A stretch of DNA of 64,000 nt from Dechloromonas aromatica (nom. nud.) (GCA_017848965.1 JAFIHA010000025.1:1-64000), one strand, 5' to 3'. Shown: positions 36,326-46,184, counted from the stretch's first letter. Notes: generated by a model from the sequence alone, not told the origin. Made by a program: numbers and translations.

Positions 36326-38704
36326 CTATCCGCCCTGCTTGATCGCCAGCACCGCCTGATTGCGCAGGGTGCGCAGCAGCGACAATTCCTTTTCCGGGAT
36401 ATGGATGCCGTCCGCCTCGTCGCAATCGGCGTAGATCAGTGCCACCGGGTTGCCCTTCAGGTTGAGCGGAAAGACGACGAAGGAACGCGCCGGCAGCAGG
36501 CTGCGGTACCAGACGGGAACGCGCTGGGCGATCTTCGGATCGTCGATGTCGCGGATCAGGATATCGACGCCTTTCGAAGTCGCGGCGTGGAAGATGTCCG
36601 GCGTGAAGCTGAGCGGAAAGCGAAAACCGCGCGCCAGTTCGCTGGCCTCCGGGCCGAAGCCGAAACGCCCCTGCATGGTGTTGCTGCGCGGATCGCGCAC
36701 GCACAGGATGACGCGCTTGAAGCCCATCGCCCGGTACATGGTTTCCAGGATGATGCGCAGGATGTCGTTGAGCTTGAAACCGTCGACCAGCGTGTTGCTG
36801 ATATCCTGGATGCCGGCGGTCAGCACCGCCTGCGCATCGACGCCGACGACGGCGCCATCGTCGGCGACGGCGCCCGGCACAACATCGTCGCCGAGAGCGA
36901 TGCTACCAAGCGATTCCTCCGCCTGGCCGTTGGCGGCGGCATCGCCTGGGGTCTGCGCGAGCTTGGCGAAATGCCGCATCTGCCGGCCAAAGGTGGTGTT
37001 CTGCACCCCCAGATGGACGATCCGGGCAAGTTCGCCGACCTCCTCGACCGCCCGCCGCAGCGTCTGCATCACCTGAGCGTCGTCGAGCGGAATCGCCTCG
37101 TTGAAACGGGTGACGATCTTGCGGAACTCCTGGTCGCGGTTCTCCGGCGTCGCCAGGGCAATCGCCTCGCACAACTCGTTGGCCATGCCGGCCAGCGTCC
37201 GCAGCCGCTCTTCCGGCGAGCCCGGCTTGCGCGCCCGGCCCGCCGGCAGGCGCCGCATGGCGCCGACGATCAGCGGCGGGAAGCCCCACTGGCGGGCGAT
37301 TGCCACCCCCAGTTCTTCCAGCGAGATGCCGAGCACCTGCTGCGCCGCCACCTCCTCACGCACGCCCTTCTGCGCCATGACGCGGCGGATTTCGGCAGCT
37401 TCGTCGGGGAAATGGTACTGCGCCAGCAGCCGCCCCAGGCCGTGGAACAACGCGCAGATGAAGACCTGTTCGAGATCGCGCATCTGCGCCGCGGCACCGA
37501 GATCGCGGGCGAGGATGCCGGCCAGGTTGGCGCGCAGGAATTCCTCCTTGAGCTGGCCGACGCTGCCCTTGTTCTGCAGGTGCTCGAAGAGCAGTACCGA
37601 GATGGCAATGTTGCGCACCGTCTCGAAGCCGAGCACGACCACCGCCCGCGACACGGTGCTGATGTTGCCGCCGCCGGCCGGCCGGAAGTAGGCCGAATTG
37701 ACCAGACGCAGCAGCTTGTTGGTCAGCGCGAAGTCCTTGAGGATGGTGTTCGACAGTCGGCTGACGCTTTCCGTCTCGCTGTTGGCGATGCGGTTGATCG
37801 CGCCGACCGATTCCGAGAGCGCCGGGAAATCGCTCTTGTGGCGCATGCGGCGGAGCAGGAAATCGATCGTCGCCTGACCGCTGGCGTCGGCGGGCAGCGT
37901 CGCCTCCGGTTCGATGAAGGCGTCGAGCGCTTCGGCGAACTGGCCGACGGTGCGGTAGCGCAGCGCCGGATCGCGCGCCAGCGCCTTGTAGAGGATACCG
38001 GCCAGGCGCTCGTCGACCTGCACCTGTTCGGGCAGGCGGAGATCCTCGCTGACGATGCGGCGGAACATCTCCTGCAGGCTGCTGCCCTGGACGGCGCGGC
38101 GGCCGGCCAGCATCTCGTAGAGGATCAGGCCGGCGGCGAAGATGTCGGAACGTTCGCCGACCTCGCGCTTCAGGATGTACTCCGGCGCCATGTAGGCGGG
38201 CGTCCCGGACAGCTTGTCGAGGCGCTCGCTCTGGCCGCTGATGCGGACCGAGATGCCGAAATCCATGACCCGCGGCATGCCATTCTCGTCGAGCAGGATG
38301 TTCGACGGCTTGAGATCGCGGTGGATGATGCCGTTGGCGTGCGCCTGGGCGATCGCGTCGAGCACCGGGCGCAGCAGGCTGACCGCCTTGACCGGCGAAA
38401 GCGTGCCGGCGGTGCGCAGGAAATCGGCCAGGCTCTGGCCGGGCACCAGCTCGAAAACCAGGTAGATGTCGCCGCCTTCCTCGCCGGCGTCGAAGATCGG
38501 CACGATGTTGGCGTGGCGCAGCTTGCTGACCAGGCGCGCCTCGTCGAGCAGGACCCGGTTCTGCTCGGGGTCGGGATTGCTGAAATGCAGGGTCTTGATC
38601 GCCACCTCGCGCTGCAGCTGCGGGTCGAAGCCCCGGTAAACCACGCTCTGCGCGCCCCGCCCCAGTTCGCCGCGAATTTCGAAGCGGCCGATCCTGCTCG
38701 TCAT
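36326..38704 (-). CDS. Ser/Thr protein kinase-HDOD-GAF fusion
   Basis: A 792-residue soluble signalling protein. Residues 1-260 form a eukaryotic-like kinase with the glycine loop GELGRGAQSVV, lysine in AIKTL, catalytic HRDLKPSN (about 131) and DFG. Residues about 285-490 form an HDOD domain (FALTNKLLRLVNSAYF, VVLGFETVRNIAIS, FHGLGRLLAQY). Residues about 620-790 form a GAF domain. The HDOD domain has lost the catalytic HD residues of HD-GYP enzymes, as is typical. All kinase motifs look intact. Its start overlaps the DUF3293 stop (TAATG). Ligand and targets are unknown. Confidence 0.9.
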   Translation of the reverse strand: MTSRIGRFEIRGELGRGAQSVVYRGFDPQLQREVAIKTLHFSNPDPEQNRVLLDEARLVSKLRHANIVPIFDAGEEGGDIYLVFELVPGQSLADFLRTAGTLSPVKAVSLLRPVLDAIAQAHANGIIHRDLKPSNILLDENGMPRVMDFGISVRISGQSERLDKLSGTPAYMAPEYILKREVGERSDIFAAGLILYEMLAGRRAVQGSSLQEMFRRIVSEDLRLPEQVQVDERLAGILYKALARDPALRYRTVGQFAEALDAFIEPEATLPADASGQATIDFLLRRMRHKSDFPALSESVGAINRIANSETESVSRLSNTILKDFALTNKLLRLVNSAYFRPAGGGNISTVSRAVVVLGFETVRNIAISVLLFEHLQNKGSVGQLKEEFLRANLAGILARDLGAAAQMRDLEQVFICALFHGLGRLLAQYHFPDEAAEIRRVMAQKGVREEVAAQQVLGISLEELGVAIARQWGFPPLIVGAMRRLPAGRARKPGSPEERLRTLAGMANELCEAIALATPENRDQEFRKIVTRFNEAIPLDDAQVMQTLRRAVEEVGELARIVHLGVQNTTFGRQMRHFAKLAQTPGDAAANGQAEESLGSIALGDDVVPGAVADDGAVVGVDAQAVLTAGIQDISNTLVDGFKLNDILRIILETMYRAMGFKRVILCVRDPRSNTMQGRFGFGPEASELARGFRFPLSFTPDIFHAATSKGVDILIRDIDDPKIAQRVPVWYRSLLPARSFVVFPLNLKGNPVALIYADCDEADGIHIPEKELSLLRTLRNQAVLAIKQGG

Positions 38705-39132
38705 TATTCGAGTTCTTCCGTCCATGCCAGACGGGGAATCCCGTCCGCGCCCCCGCAGAGGATCGCATTCTGTTCGTAATCGTCGGCCAGCGCCAGCGCA
38801 TCCTCGCGCGTGATGTCGGGAACGAAGCAGCTCTCCTCGACCGGCGCCGCCGCGTCATCGGGCCGGTTTTCGGCCGAATAGGGCTCGTAGTTGCCTTCCA
38901 GCAGGTCGCACTCGAGCGCCGACTGGCGGCCGAGGTTGTCGTCGTCGGAGAGCCGCCGCCCGCCCGGATTGAAGGCGGTGATCACCGCGAAGCCCGGCAC
39001 CCGCTCTGCCGCCAGCCATTCGGCCAGCGCCGGCGATGGCTGGTCAACGCGCAGTTCGAAAACTCCCCCAGGCAGGAACACCCGGTACGTCGTTGCCCGG
39101 TAAGCCGCTTCCAGTTCAGGCGTCTTCGCCAT
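38704..39132 (-). CDS. DUF3293 family protein
   Basis: A 142-residue soluble protein matching the DUF3293 pattern (LAAYRATTYRVF-like opening, FAVITAFNPGGRRLSDDDN, NYEPYSAENRP, then the Cys-containing ESCFVPDITREDA). Function is unknown. The ATG at 39132 is chosen because GGGGGAG lies at a proper distance; the ATG at 39138 would sit directly against it. It overlaps rmuC upstream and the kinase downstream. Confidence 0.8.
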   Translation of the reverse strand: MAKTPELEAAYRATTYRVFLPGGVFELRVDQPSPALAEWLAAERVPGFAVITAFNPGGRRLSDDDNLGRQSALECDLLEGNYEPYSAENRPDDAAAPVEESCFVPDITREDALALADDYEQNAILCGGADGIPRLAWTEELE

Positions 39133-40438
39133 CCTCATCTCCCCCGATCAGTTGTTGCGCGTCGCCGGCCGGCAGTGCCTCGACGTCCTTGAGTTTTCTC
39201 GTCAACTGGCGCGTCCGCGTCTCGGCGCGGACGATGCTGTTGCTCGCTTCTTCCAGCTTCTTGCGGGTATGGGCAAGCGCCTCGCCGAACTTGCCGAATT
39301 CGCTCTTGACCGCGCCGAGCACCGCCCACACCTCGGCCGAGCGCTGCTCGATGGCGAGCGTCCGGAAGCCCATCTGCAGGCTGTTGAGTAACGCCGCCAG
39401 CGTCGTCGGGCCGGCCAGGCTGACCCGGTACTCGCGCTGCAATGTCTCGGCCAGCCCGGGCCGGCGCAACGCCTCGGCGTACAAGCCCTCGACCGGCAGG
39501 TAGAGCAGCGCGAAGTCGGTGGTGTGCGGCGGCGCCACGTACTTGTCGCGGATGCTCTTCGCCTCGTTCTTCAGCCGCGTCTCGATCGCCTTCGCCGCTT
39601 CCTCGATCGCCGCCGGCTCCTGCGCGTCGAGCAGGCGCTGGTAGTCCTCGACCGGGAACTTGGCATCGATCGGCAGCCAGACCGTCGCGCCGTCGTCGCG
39701 CCCGGGCAGGCGGATGGCGAAATCGACGCGCTCGGCGCTGCCCGGACGGACAGCGACGTTGGCCGCGTACTGGCCGGCGGTGAGCAGTTGTTCGAGCAGC
39801 GCCGCCAGTTGCACCTCGCCCCAGGTGCCGCGGGTCTTGACGTTGGTCAGCACGCGCTTGAGGTCGCCGACGCCGGCGGCGAGGTTCTGCATTTCACCGA
39901 GGCCGCGATGCACCTGTTCGAGGCGCTCGCTGACCAGCTTGAACGATTCGCCGAGGCGCTGTTCGAGTGTCGCGTGCAGCTTCTCGTCGACGGTGCGGCG
40001 CATTTCCTCGAGCTTGCCGGCGTTGTCCGCCTGCATCGCGCTCAGCCGGCTTTCGACGCCGCTCTTCAGGCGTTCGAAACGTTCGTCGAGGCCGAGCGAG
40101 AAACGGCTCAGCTCGCGGGCGAAGGCTTCCAGGCGCTCCGCCTGCAACGTGCCGAGCTGGCCCATCTGGGTACTCACCGCCTGGCCGAGCAGGTTGGCCG
40201 ACTGGGCGCGTTCCTCGCGGTCGCGGAAGGCCTCCTCGGCGTCCTCGCGGCGGCTGCGCGCCAGTTCCTCGCGCAGTTCGCGCTCGAGCCGGGCAAGCCC
40301 CTTGTCGAGGCCGTCCTGCAAGGTGCGCAAGGCGGCCGCCTCCTCGCCCGGCCGGCTGCCGCGCCAGAGCAGCGCGACCTGCAGCAGGATCACCGTCATC
40401 AGCCCGAGCAGCAGGGCCAGCGTCATCGCCTCGCTCAT
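39116..40438 (-). CDS. rmuC: DNA recombination protein RmuC
   Basis: A 440-residue protein with an N-terminal membrane helix (about 6-24), a long coiled coil (about 35-190) and the RmuC core (KTRGTWGEVQLAALLEQLL, LPIDAKFPVEDYQRLL, LLYLPVEGLYAEAL). It is proposed to be a nuclease limiting inversions and rearrangements. A Gly/Asp-rich tail ends the protein. Located between a DUF748 gene and the DUF3293 gene. Confidence 0.93.
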   Translation of the reverse strand: MSEAMTLALLLGLMTVILLQVALLWRGSRPGEEAAALRTLQDGLDKGLARLERELREELARSRREDAEEAFRDREERAQSANLLGQAVSTQMGQLGTLQAERLEAFARELSRFSLGLDERFERLKSGVESRLSAMQADNAGKLEEMRRTVDEKLHATLEQRLGESFKLVSERLEQVHRGLGEMQNLAAGVGDLKRVLTNVKTRGTWGEVQLAALLEQLLTAGQYAANVAVRPGSAERVDFAIRLPGRDDGATVWLPIDAKFPVEDYQRLLDAQEPAAIEEAAKAIETRLKNEAKSIRDKYVAPPHTTDFALLYLPVEGLYAEALRRPGLAETLQREYRVSLAGPTTLAALLNSLQMGFRTLAIEQRSAEVWAVLGAVKSEFGKFGEALAHTRKKLEEASNSIVRAETRTRQLTRKLKDVEALPAGDAQQLIGGDEDGEDA

Positions 40439-40442
40439 CGTC

Positions 40443-43400
40443 CTACCTCAGCGCGAATTCGACGCGCCCGCCAGCGCCTGCCGGCGCCTCGGCCTTCGCC
40501 TTGCCCGGCACCAGGAAGATGCGCTCGGCCGCCACCTTGCCCTGCTCGATCAGCCAGGTCTGGACGTTCTCGGCACGCTGCCGGGCGAGCAGACGCAACT
40601 CCTCGTCGCCAGCCGGCAGGTTGGCAAGCAGCAGTTTTTCCATCTCCTCGACCGGCAGATCCTTCTGCAGGCCGATGAAGTTGCGCGGCTTAGGGAACTT
40701 GCCGGCCTTGTAGACGCGGGTCAGGTAGGTCTTGTATTCCTCCGGCGCGATGCGCACGGCATCGGCCGACTCGGCGTCGCCGCCCTTCTTCTGCAGGTCG
40801 GCGAACTTCTCGCGCTGCATCGCCCGCTCGATGGCGACGCGCCGGACGCCCTCGCTGTCGCTTTCCGGGTCGGCGTAGCCGGCGATTTCCAGCTTCAGCG
40901 CGGCACGCTCGGTGAGGGCGCGGGCCAGCGTCTCCAGCTTCTTCTGCGCCGCCGCGTCGAACTGCGTGCGCCCCGGGGCGAAGGCCAGCGTGGACAGTTC
41001 CTCGCCGCCGCCGAACAGCGAGCCGATCAGCGCGAACGGCGAGGTCACCGCCTTGACGAAAAGGTTGACGATGACCTTGATCACCAGCCCGCCGACCGAG
41101 AACTGCGGATCGTCGAGCGAACCGGAAATCGGCAGGTTGATGTCGATCTCGCCGCGGTTGTTGCGCAGCAGCGCCAGCGCCAGGTTGACCGGGAGCTTGG
41201 TGGCGTCCGGGCTATCGACCCGCTCACCGAAGGTGAATTGATCGATGAACAGGCGGTTGTCGGCGCTCAACTGGCGGTTCTCCAGTTTGTAGGCAACGTT
41301 CAGCGACAGCTTGCCCTTGTCGATCAGGTAGCCGGCGTACTTGCCGGAGTAAGGCGAGAAGCCGGTCATGTCGACGCCCTTCACCTCGCCCTTGAGGTCG
41401 AGGAAGGACTGCGCCGCCAGCGGATTGAGGCGGGCGCTGATCAGCACCGGCGCCGAACCGGCGTAGGTGCCGCGCAGCTCCATGTCGGCGAGCGTGCCCG
41501 CGGCCGACGACAGGCCGCTGACCCGGCCGTTCAGCTTGCCGACGTTGACCGTGTAGTTGGGCTTGACGAAGTAGTCGGAGAAATTGACCGTGCCGTTGTT
41601 CAGCGTCACCTTGGCGATGCGGATCGGCACCGGCGGGGCTGCCGGTGTCGTAGCTGCCGCAACCGGCGGCGGATTCACCGGCGCTGCCGCTGCGTCGGCG
41701 GCGGCGACCGGCGCCGCTTCGTTGCGGCGGACGATGTCGGCGAGATTGAGGCGGCCGTCCTTGTTGAGGATCAGGCGCGAGTAGAAATCGGCCAGCGCGA
41801 TCTCGCGCACGTCGATCGCCAGCGGATCGAGGCGGAAATCGACGCCACCGAAATGCAGCGATTTCCACTTCAGGAAATCGGCCTTGTTGTCCGGGTCCAC
41901 CGCCAGCAGGTTGCCGATCGTCGCCGAACCCTTGTAGGCCGCCTTCAGCCGGCCGCCGTCGACGCGGACGACGGCCTCACCCTGGTTCGAGAACTGGCCA
42001 CGCTGCAGGCGGATGTTGAGGTAGCGGCCGGAATAGGCCTGCAGGCCCTGCACCGGGATGCCGCTGCTGTCGATCTGCAGCTTGGCCGCCAGCGGCACCG
42101 CCTGGACCTCACCGCCCACCGCCAGCTTGCCTTCGCCATTGACCGTCGCCTGCAAGGTCAGGCGGCCCTTCTCGTTCGGCAGGTTGCCCAGGCGCTCGCC
42201 CTGCAGGCTCAAGCCGCTGATCTCCTGCACCGCCGCCGGCTGCACCGACTGATCCTCGAAACGCAGGCCGAGGTCGTCCACCTTGAGCTTCGCCACCTGC
42301 GCCAGCCACGGCCGCGCCGCCGGCGCCTTGCCGCCCTGAGCGACGCCGCGCAGCACCGGTGGCGTCAGCCAGGCGAAGCTGCCGTCGGCGGCCAGGCCAG
42401 CGGCGATGCGCGCGCCGCTGACCGCCAGTTCGCCGATCTCGACACGCTGCGCCGCCAGGTCGACGCGCAGCGCCTTGAGGCCGACGCTGCCGACTTTCAG
42501 CGGCGTGCCGAAATCCATCTGCCAACCCGCCTCGGCAATCTCCAGCGGTGCCGCCAGACGATGATCGACGGCACCGAGCCGGGCATTCAGCGCGCCGATC
42601 TCGCCGCTCACCGGCTGTGGCCCGGAGGCGTCGCGCCAGCGGACGCGCGCATCGTTCAGTTCGAAAGCCGCCAGCGACCAGGCGAACGGCGTTGCCGGCG
42701 CCGCCGCTGGGGCGGTCGGCGCTGCCGGCTTGGCGAACCGGTTGGCGACGGCGAGCAGGTTGAGTTCGCCACGCCCGTCGACCGCCAGGTCGAGTTCGGC
42801 GCCGTCCAGCGTAACCTTGCGCAGCGCCAGATTGCGCTTGAACGGATCGAACTGCTCGAGATCGACGACCAGCGATTTCCAGCCGACCAGCGGCCGGCCG
42901 CCATCGTCGCTCAGTGCCAGCCCGTCGAGGCGCGCCTGGCCGGTCAGGGTCAGCGAATTGGCGCCGTCCGTCAGTTCCCGGAACACCAGGCGCAACTGCG
43001 AATGCAGCCTGGCGGCGGCGATCCGCAGCGGCACACCGGCCGGCAGATAGGGTTGTAGCTGCGCCAGGTCGAAGCCATCGAGTTGCAGGTTCAGCTCGCT
43101 CTCGCGGCCATCGGCGAACGGCGTCGCCTGGCCGTCGAGACGCAGTTCCGAACCGTCGATGCGGGCGGAAAACATCGGCTGGACCAGAATTTCCGCCTGG
43201 TACGGCAGACTGGAAACGAAAGGCAAACCGAGATTGATCTCTTCCGCGGTGTGGACACGGCCGCGCGGCCGGTCGTCGAACAGCAGCTTGCCGCCGCTGA
43301 GCTGGATGTTGTTCAGCGAGAAGCGCGGCACCCCGCTGTCCGGCTCGTCGTCCGGCTTCAGCCATTCATCGAGCAGGTCGGACACGTCGTAACGCCCCTC

Positions 43401-43799
43401 GTCGAGACGGACCACGGCCAGACGCAGGCCGACAAGGCGGATTTCATCGACGACGACAGCAAACTTGAGCAGCGAACTGGCCGACAGGTTGACGTACAAC
43501 TCGTCGAAACCAGCCACCTCGCGCCCCTCCGCCGTGCGCACGGCAAGCCCGGCGACGGTCGCCGACAGCGCCAGCGGATTGACGTCGATACGTTCGATAC
43601 TGACTTCGCGGTGCAGCGCCTCGCCCAGTTTATCGAGCAGCAGGCTCTTGAGCAGCGGCGGCGCGGCGAAGAAGCCGAACAACACGAATGCCAGCAGGCT
43701 GCCCACCAGCCATTTGCCGCGCCGCCGGTTGGGCGGCGTATCGAAACGGCCACGCCAGCGGGCGATCTTGTTGAGGACAGGCGAGCGAACTGCGGTCAT
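40443..43799 (-). CDS. DUF748/AsmA-like giant envelope protein
   Basis: An 1118-residue protein with one N-terminal membrane helix (about 28-47) and a very long periplasmic part. It consists of repeated beta-rich AsmA/DUF748 modules (IDVNPLALSATVAGLAV, FSLNNIQLSGGKLLFDD, repeated NLNLQLDGFDLAQLQPYL-like segments). The C-terminal region has an OmpA-like look (LKLEIAGYADPESDSEG). AsmA-like proteins help move phospholipids between membranes; that role here is inference. The ATG at 43799 is chosen so that the membrane helix follows a short basic head. Confidence 0.85.
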   Translation of the reverse strand: MTAVRSPVLNKIARWRGRFDTPPNRRRGKWLVGSLLAFVLFGFFAAPPLLKSLLLDKLGEALHREVSIERIDVNPLALSATVAGLAVRTAEGREVAGFDELYVNLSASSLLKFAVVVDEIRLVGLRLAVVRLDEGRYDVSDLLDEWLKPDDEPDSGVPRFSLNNIQLSGGKLLFDDRPRGRVHTAEEINLGLPFVSSLPYQAEILVQPMFSARIDGSELRLDGQATPFADGRESELNLQLDGFDLAQLQPYLPAGVPLRIAAARLHSQLRLVFRELTDGANSLTLTGQARLDGLALSDDGGRPLVGWKSLVVDLEQFDPFKRNLALRKVTLDGAELDLAVDGRGELNLLAVANRFAKPAAPTAPAAAPATPFAWSLAAFELNDARVRWRDASGPQPVSGEIGALNARLGAVDHRLAAPLEIAEAGWQMDFGTPLKVGSVGLKALRVDLAAQRVEIGELAVSGARIAAGLAADGSFAWLTPPVLRGVAQGGKAPAARPWLAQVAKLKVDDLGLRFEDQSVQPAAVQEISGLSLQGERLGNLPNEKGRLTLQATVNGEGKLAVGGEVQAVPLAAKLQIDSSGIPVQGLQAYSGRYLNIRLQRGQFSNQGEAVVRVDGGRLKAAYKGSATIGNLLAVDPDNKADFLKWKSLHFGGVDFRLDPLAIDVREIALADFYSRLILNKDGRLNLADIVRRNEAAPVAAADAAAAPVNPPPVAAATTPAAPPVPIRIAKVTLNNGTVNFSDYFVKPNYTVNVGKLNGRVSGLSSAAGTLADMELRGTYAGSAPVLISARLNPLAAQSFLDLKGEVKGVDMTGFSPYSGKYAGYLIDKGKLSLNVAYKLENRQLSADNRLFIDQFTFGERVDSPDATKLPVNLALALLRNNRGEIDINLPISGSLDDPQFSVGGLVIKVIVNLFVKAVTSPFALIGSLFGGGEELSTLAFAPGRTQFDAAAQKKLETLARALTERAALKLEIAGYADPESDSEGVRRVAIERAMQREKFADLQKKGGDAESADAVRIAPEEYKTYLTRVYKAGKFPKPRNFIGLQKDLPVEEMEKLLLANLPAGDEELRLLARQRAENVQTWLIEQGKVAAERIFLVPGKAKAEAPAGAGGRVEFALR

Positions 43800-43870
43800 G
43801 TTAATCTTCGGCCAATTCAATTTCGCCAAATCTAGCACAGCGCAACGATGCGCAACGATGGAACACGGCC

Positions 43871-44269
43871 ATGAAGCGCCTGCTTGAAGAAATACTTGAA
43901 GTTCTGGCGGAACTGCGCCGCTGGCAGGTGTGGGCGACCACGCTGCTGATCGCCGGTTTCGCGCTGCTCGCCTTCCTGGTCGGCATGTACGCGATGAAGA
44001 CCGACGCCGTGCTGACCTTCGCCCACCTGACTACCGGCTATTGTCCAACGCTGAACAACGCGACGATCATCGCCATGTTCACCGGCATGATCTTCTTCAT
44101 CTTCAGCGCCCTGCTGACCCTGGGCGAGGTGCAGCGGGTGTTCGAGATGCGCCAGCGCGGCCGCCACCAGGAGGCCGCGGCGGCGACGAAATGGGCCTTC
44201 TTCTGGGGGTTCCTCGCCCTTTTCATCAGCCTGTCCGCCCTCAGTTATTTCATGAAGTACTGCTTCTGA
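43871..44269 (+). CDS. Small membrane protein upstream of a receiver protein
   Basis: A 132-residue protein with a predicted amphipathic head (MKRLLEEILEVLAELRRWQ), three hydrophobic segments (about 24-42, 66-86 and 108-126) and a Cys in GYCPTLNN. No family is recognised. The receiver gene begins 10 bp downstream, so the two are probably co-transcribed. Confidence 0.65.
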   Translation: MKRLLEEILEVLAELRRWQVWATTLLIAGFALLAFLVGMYAMKTDAVLTFAHLTTGYCPTLNNATIIAMFTGMIFFIFSALLTLGEVQRVFEMRQRGRHQEAAAATKWAFFWGFLALFISLSALSYFMKYCF

Positions 44270-44279
44270 TCCGCCCGCC

Positions 44280-44678
44280 ATGAACAAGAACGCGCTGTCC
44301 GTCCTCATCGTCGACGACAACGACATGATGCGCACCATCCTGCGCAGCATGCTGCGTGGCGACGAATACGAAATCGTCGGCGAAGCCCGCAACGGCGTGC
44401 AAGCCGTCGAAGCAGCCGAGCGCCTGCGCCCCGCCATCGTCTGCATGGACGTGCTGATGCCGGAAAAGAACGGCCTGGTCGCCATGGCGGAAATCCGGAA
44501 CGCCTACCCGGACACCGAGTTCATCGTCATCACCGGCAGCGCCGATCCGGAAACCGTGCAGGAGGCGATCCACCACGGCGCCACCGGCTTCATCGTCAAA
44601 CCGTTCAACGCGGCACGCGTCCTCGATGCGATGAAGAAGGCCGCCAGCCGCATCCGCCAGCGACAACCGGCGGCCTGA
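44280..44678 (+). CDS. Stand-alone CheY-like response regulator
   Basis: A 132-residue receiver without an output domain. It shows the acidic pair VDDND, phosphorylation site CMDVLMPEKNG (Asp near 60), Thr in VITGSAD and Lys in VKPFNA. It likely acts through protein contact. The neighbouring small membrane protein is a possible partner, and no kinase is adjacent. Convergent with gloB, with only 5 bp between. Confidence 0.88.
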   Translation: MNKNALSVLIVDDNDMMRTILRSMLRGDEYEIVGEARNGVQAVEAAERLRPAIVCMDVLMPEKNGLVAMAEIRNAYPDTEFIVITGSADPETVQEAIHHGATGFIVKPFNAARVLDAMKKAASRIRQRQPAA

Positions 44679-44683
44679 CGCCG

Positions 44684-45439
44684 TCAGAAGGTGTTGCGCC
44701 AGGCGCGCAGCGCGCCGAAGACGGCGGCCGGCGAGTCATCCGCCGCACCGTGGGCGAGCGCCGCGCCGATCACCGCCGGCTGCGCCCAGCGCAGGAAGGG
44801 ATTGGTCGACTTTTCCTCGGCCAGCGTCAGCGGCACCGTCGCCTGTCCGGCCTGACGCAGTTCCGCCGCCCGGCGCGTACGCTCGCTGATCGCCGGGTTG
44901 CCGGGCTCGACGGCGGCGGCAAAAGGCAGATTCATCAGCGTGTATTCGTGGGCGCAGTAGATCCGCGTCGTCTCCGGCAAGGCGGCGATGCGCGCCAGCG
45001 CGGCCTGCATCTGCGCCGGCGTGCCTTCGAACAGGCGGCCGCAACCGGCGCCGAACAGGGTGTCGCCGCAGAACAATGCGTCCGCCGCGAGGTAGGCGAG
45101 GTGGCCCAGCGTGTGGCCGGGAACGGCCAGCACCTCGACCGCCACGCCGAGCACGTCGAGACGCTCGCCACCGCGCAGGGAATGGGTACGGCCTGTGATA
45201 GACTCTTCGGCCGGCGCATAGACCGGGCAGCCGTACTCCGCGACGAGCGCCGCGACGCCGCCCTGGTGGTCGGCGTGGTGGTGGGTGATCAGGATGCCGG
45301 CCAGCCGCAAGCCTTCCGCCGCCAGGCGGGCGCGCACCGGTGCGGCATCGCCGGGATCGACGACGAAGGCCAGCCGGTCGCGCCGCAGCAGCCAGATGTA
45401 ATTGTCCTTGAAGGCGGGAATGAGCGAGATTTCGAACAT
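44684..45439 (-). CDS. gloB: Hydroxyacylglutathione hydrolase (glyoxalase II)
   Basis: A 251-residue metallo-beta-lactamase-fold hydrolase. The metal motif is ITHHHADHQGG, with further ligands in VPGHTLGHLAYL, FCGDTLFGAGCGR and AHEYTLMNLPF. It hydrolyses S-lactoylglutathione in methylglyoxal detoxification. Its ATG overlaps the ATG of the divergent methyltransferase gene by two bases. Confidence 0.94.
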   Translation of the reverse strand: MFEISLIPAFKDNYIWLLRRDRLAFVVDPGDAAPVRARLAAEGLRLAGILITHHHADHQGGVAALVAEYGCPVYAPAEESITGRTHSLRGGERLDVLGVAVEVLAVPGHTLGHLAYLAADALFCGDTLFGAGCGRLFEGTPAQMQAALARIAALPETTRIYCAHEYTLMNLPFAAAVEPGNPAISERTRRAAELRQAGQATVPLTLAEEKSTNPFLRWAQPAVIGAALAHGAADDSPAAVFGALRAWRNTF

Positions 45440-46184
45440 GCCGGAACTATCGAACCAGTCCGCGCGGATGTCAAATCCCGAACTTGCCGCCTGGCTCGCC
45501 TCGCCGCAGGGTAGTTACGTGCTCGACTGGGAGGTGGCGCAGATCGACAAGGCGGTGTCCGACATTTTCGGTTTCAACGCGCTGCAGATCGGCCTGCCGC
45601 AATGCGACCTGCTGCGCGCCAACCGCATGGCGCAACGCCTGAAGATCGGCGCCGGCGACCCGGTGGCGGTGCGCTGCTCGCCGGCGGCGCTGCCGATCGC
45701 CAACCAGAGCATCGACCTCGTCGTGCTGCCGCACATCCTCGAATTCGCCGCCGATCCGCACGAAATCCTGCGCGAAGTCGAGCGCATCCTGATCCCCGAG
45801 GGCCAGTTGATCGTCACCGGCTTCAACCCGCTCTCGTTGTGGGGCGTCAAACGGCGCCTGCGCCACCAGTGCGGCTTCCCCTGGGACGGCAACTACCTGT
45901 CGCCGACCCGCCTCAAGGACTGGCTGAAGCTGCTCGGCTTCGACGTCGATCGCGGCAGCTACGGCTGCTACGCGCCGCCCTGCGAACAGCAGAAATGGCT
46001 GCAGCGCTGGCGCTTCGCCGAACTGGCCGGGCGCCGCTGGTGGAAATATTCCGGCGCAGTCTATATGCTGCGCGCCGTCAAGCGCGTGCATGGCATGCGC
46101 CTGATCACCCCCAACTGGCGCAAGAAGAGCCTGCGCAGCAAGGCGCTGCGCCCGATCGCACAAAAGGAAAGCCATGGCGACTGA
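45438..46184 (+). CDS. yafS: SAM-dependent methyltransferase (YafS-like)
   Basis: A 248-residue protein with a class I methyltransferase domain in its middle ([45 protein letters not shown]), although the N-terminal glycine-rich motif is weak. It occupies the same place between gloB and rnhA as yafS in E. coli. Substrate unknown. The ATG at 45438 overlaps that of gloB; an in-frame ATG at 45468 is an alternative. The gene overlaps rnhA by 11 bp. Confidence 0.85.
   Translation: MPELSNQSARMSNPELAAWLASPQGSYVLDWEVAQIDKAVSDIFGFNALQIGLPQCDLLRANRMAQRLKIGAGDPVAVRCSPAALPIANQSIDLVVLPHILEFAADPHEILREVERILIPEGQLIVTGFNPLSLWGVKRRLRHQCGFPWDGNYLSPTRLKDWLKLLGFDVDRGSYGCYAPPCEQQKWLQRWRFAELAGRRWWKYSGAVYMLRAVKRVHGMRLITPNWRKKSLRSKALRPIAQKESHGD

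Noticed and set aside
39660..43058. 1132-codon plus-strand frame opposite the RmuC/DUF748 genes
   Set aside because: Spans two real genes on the other strand and has no motif.
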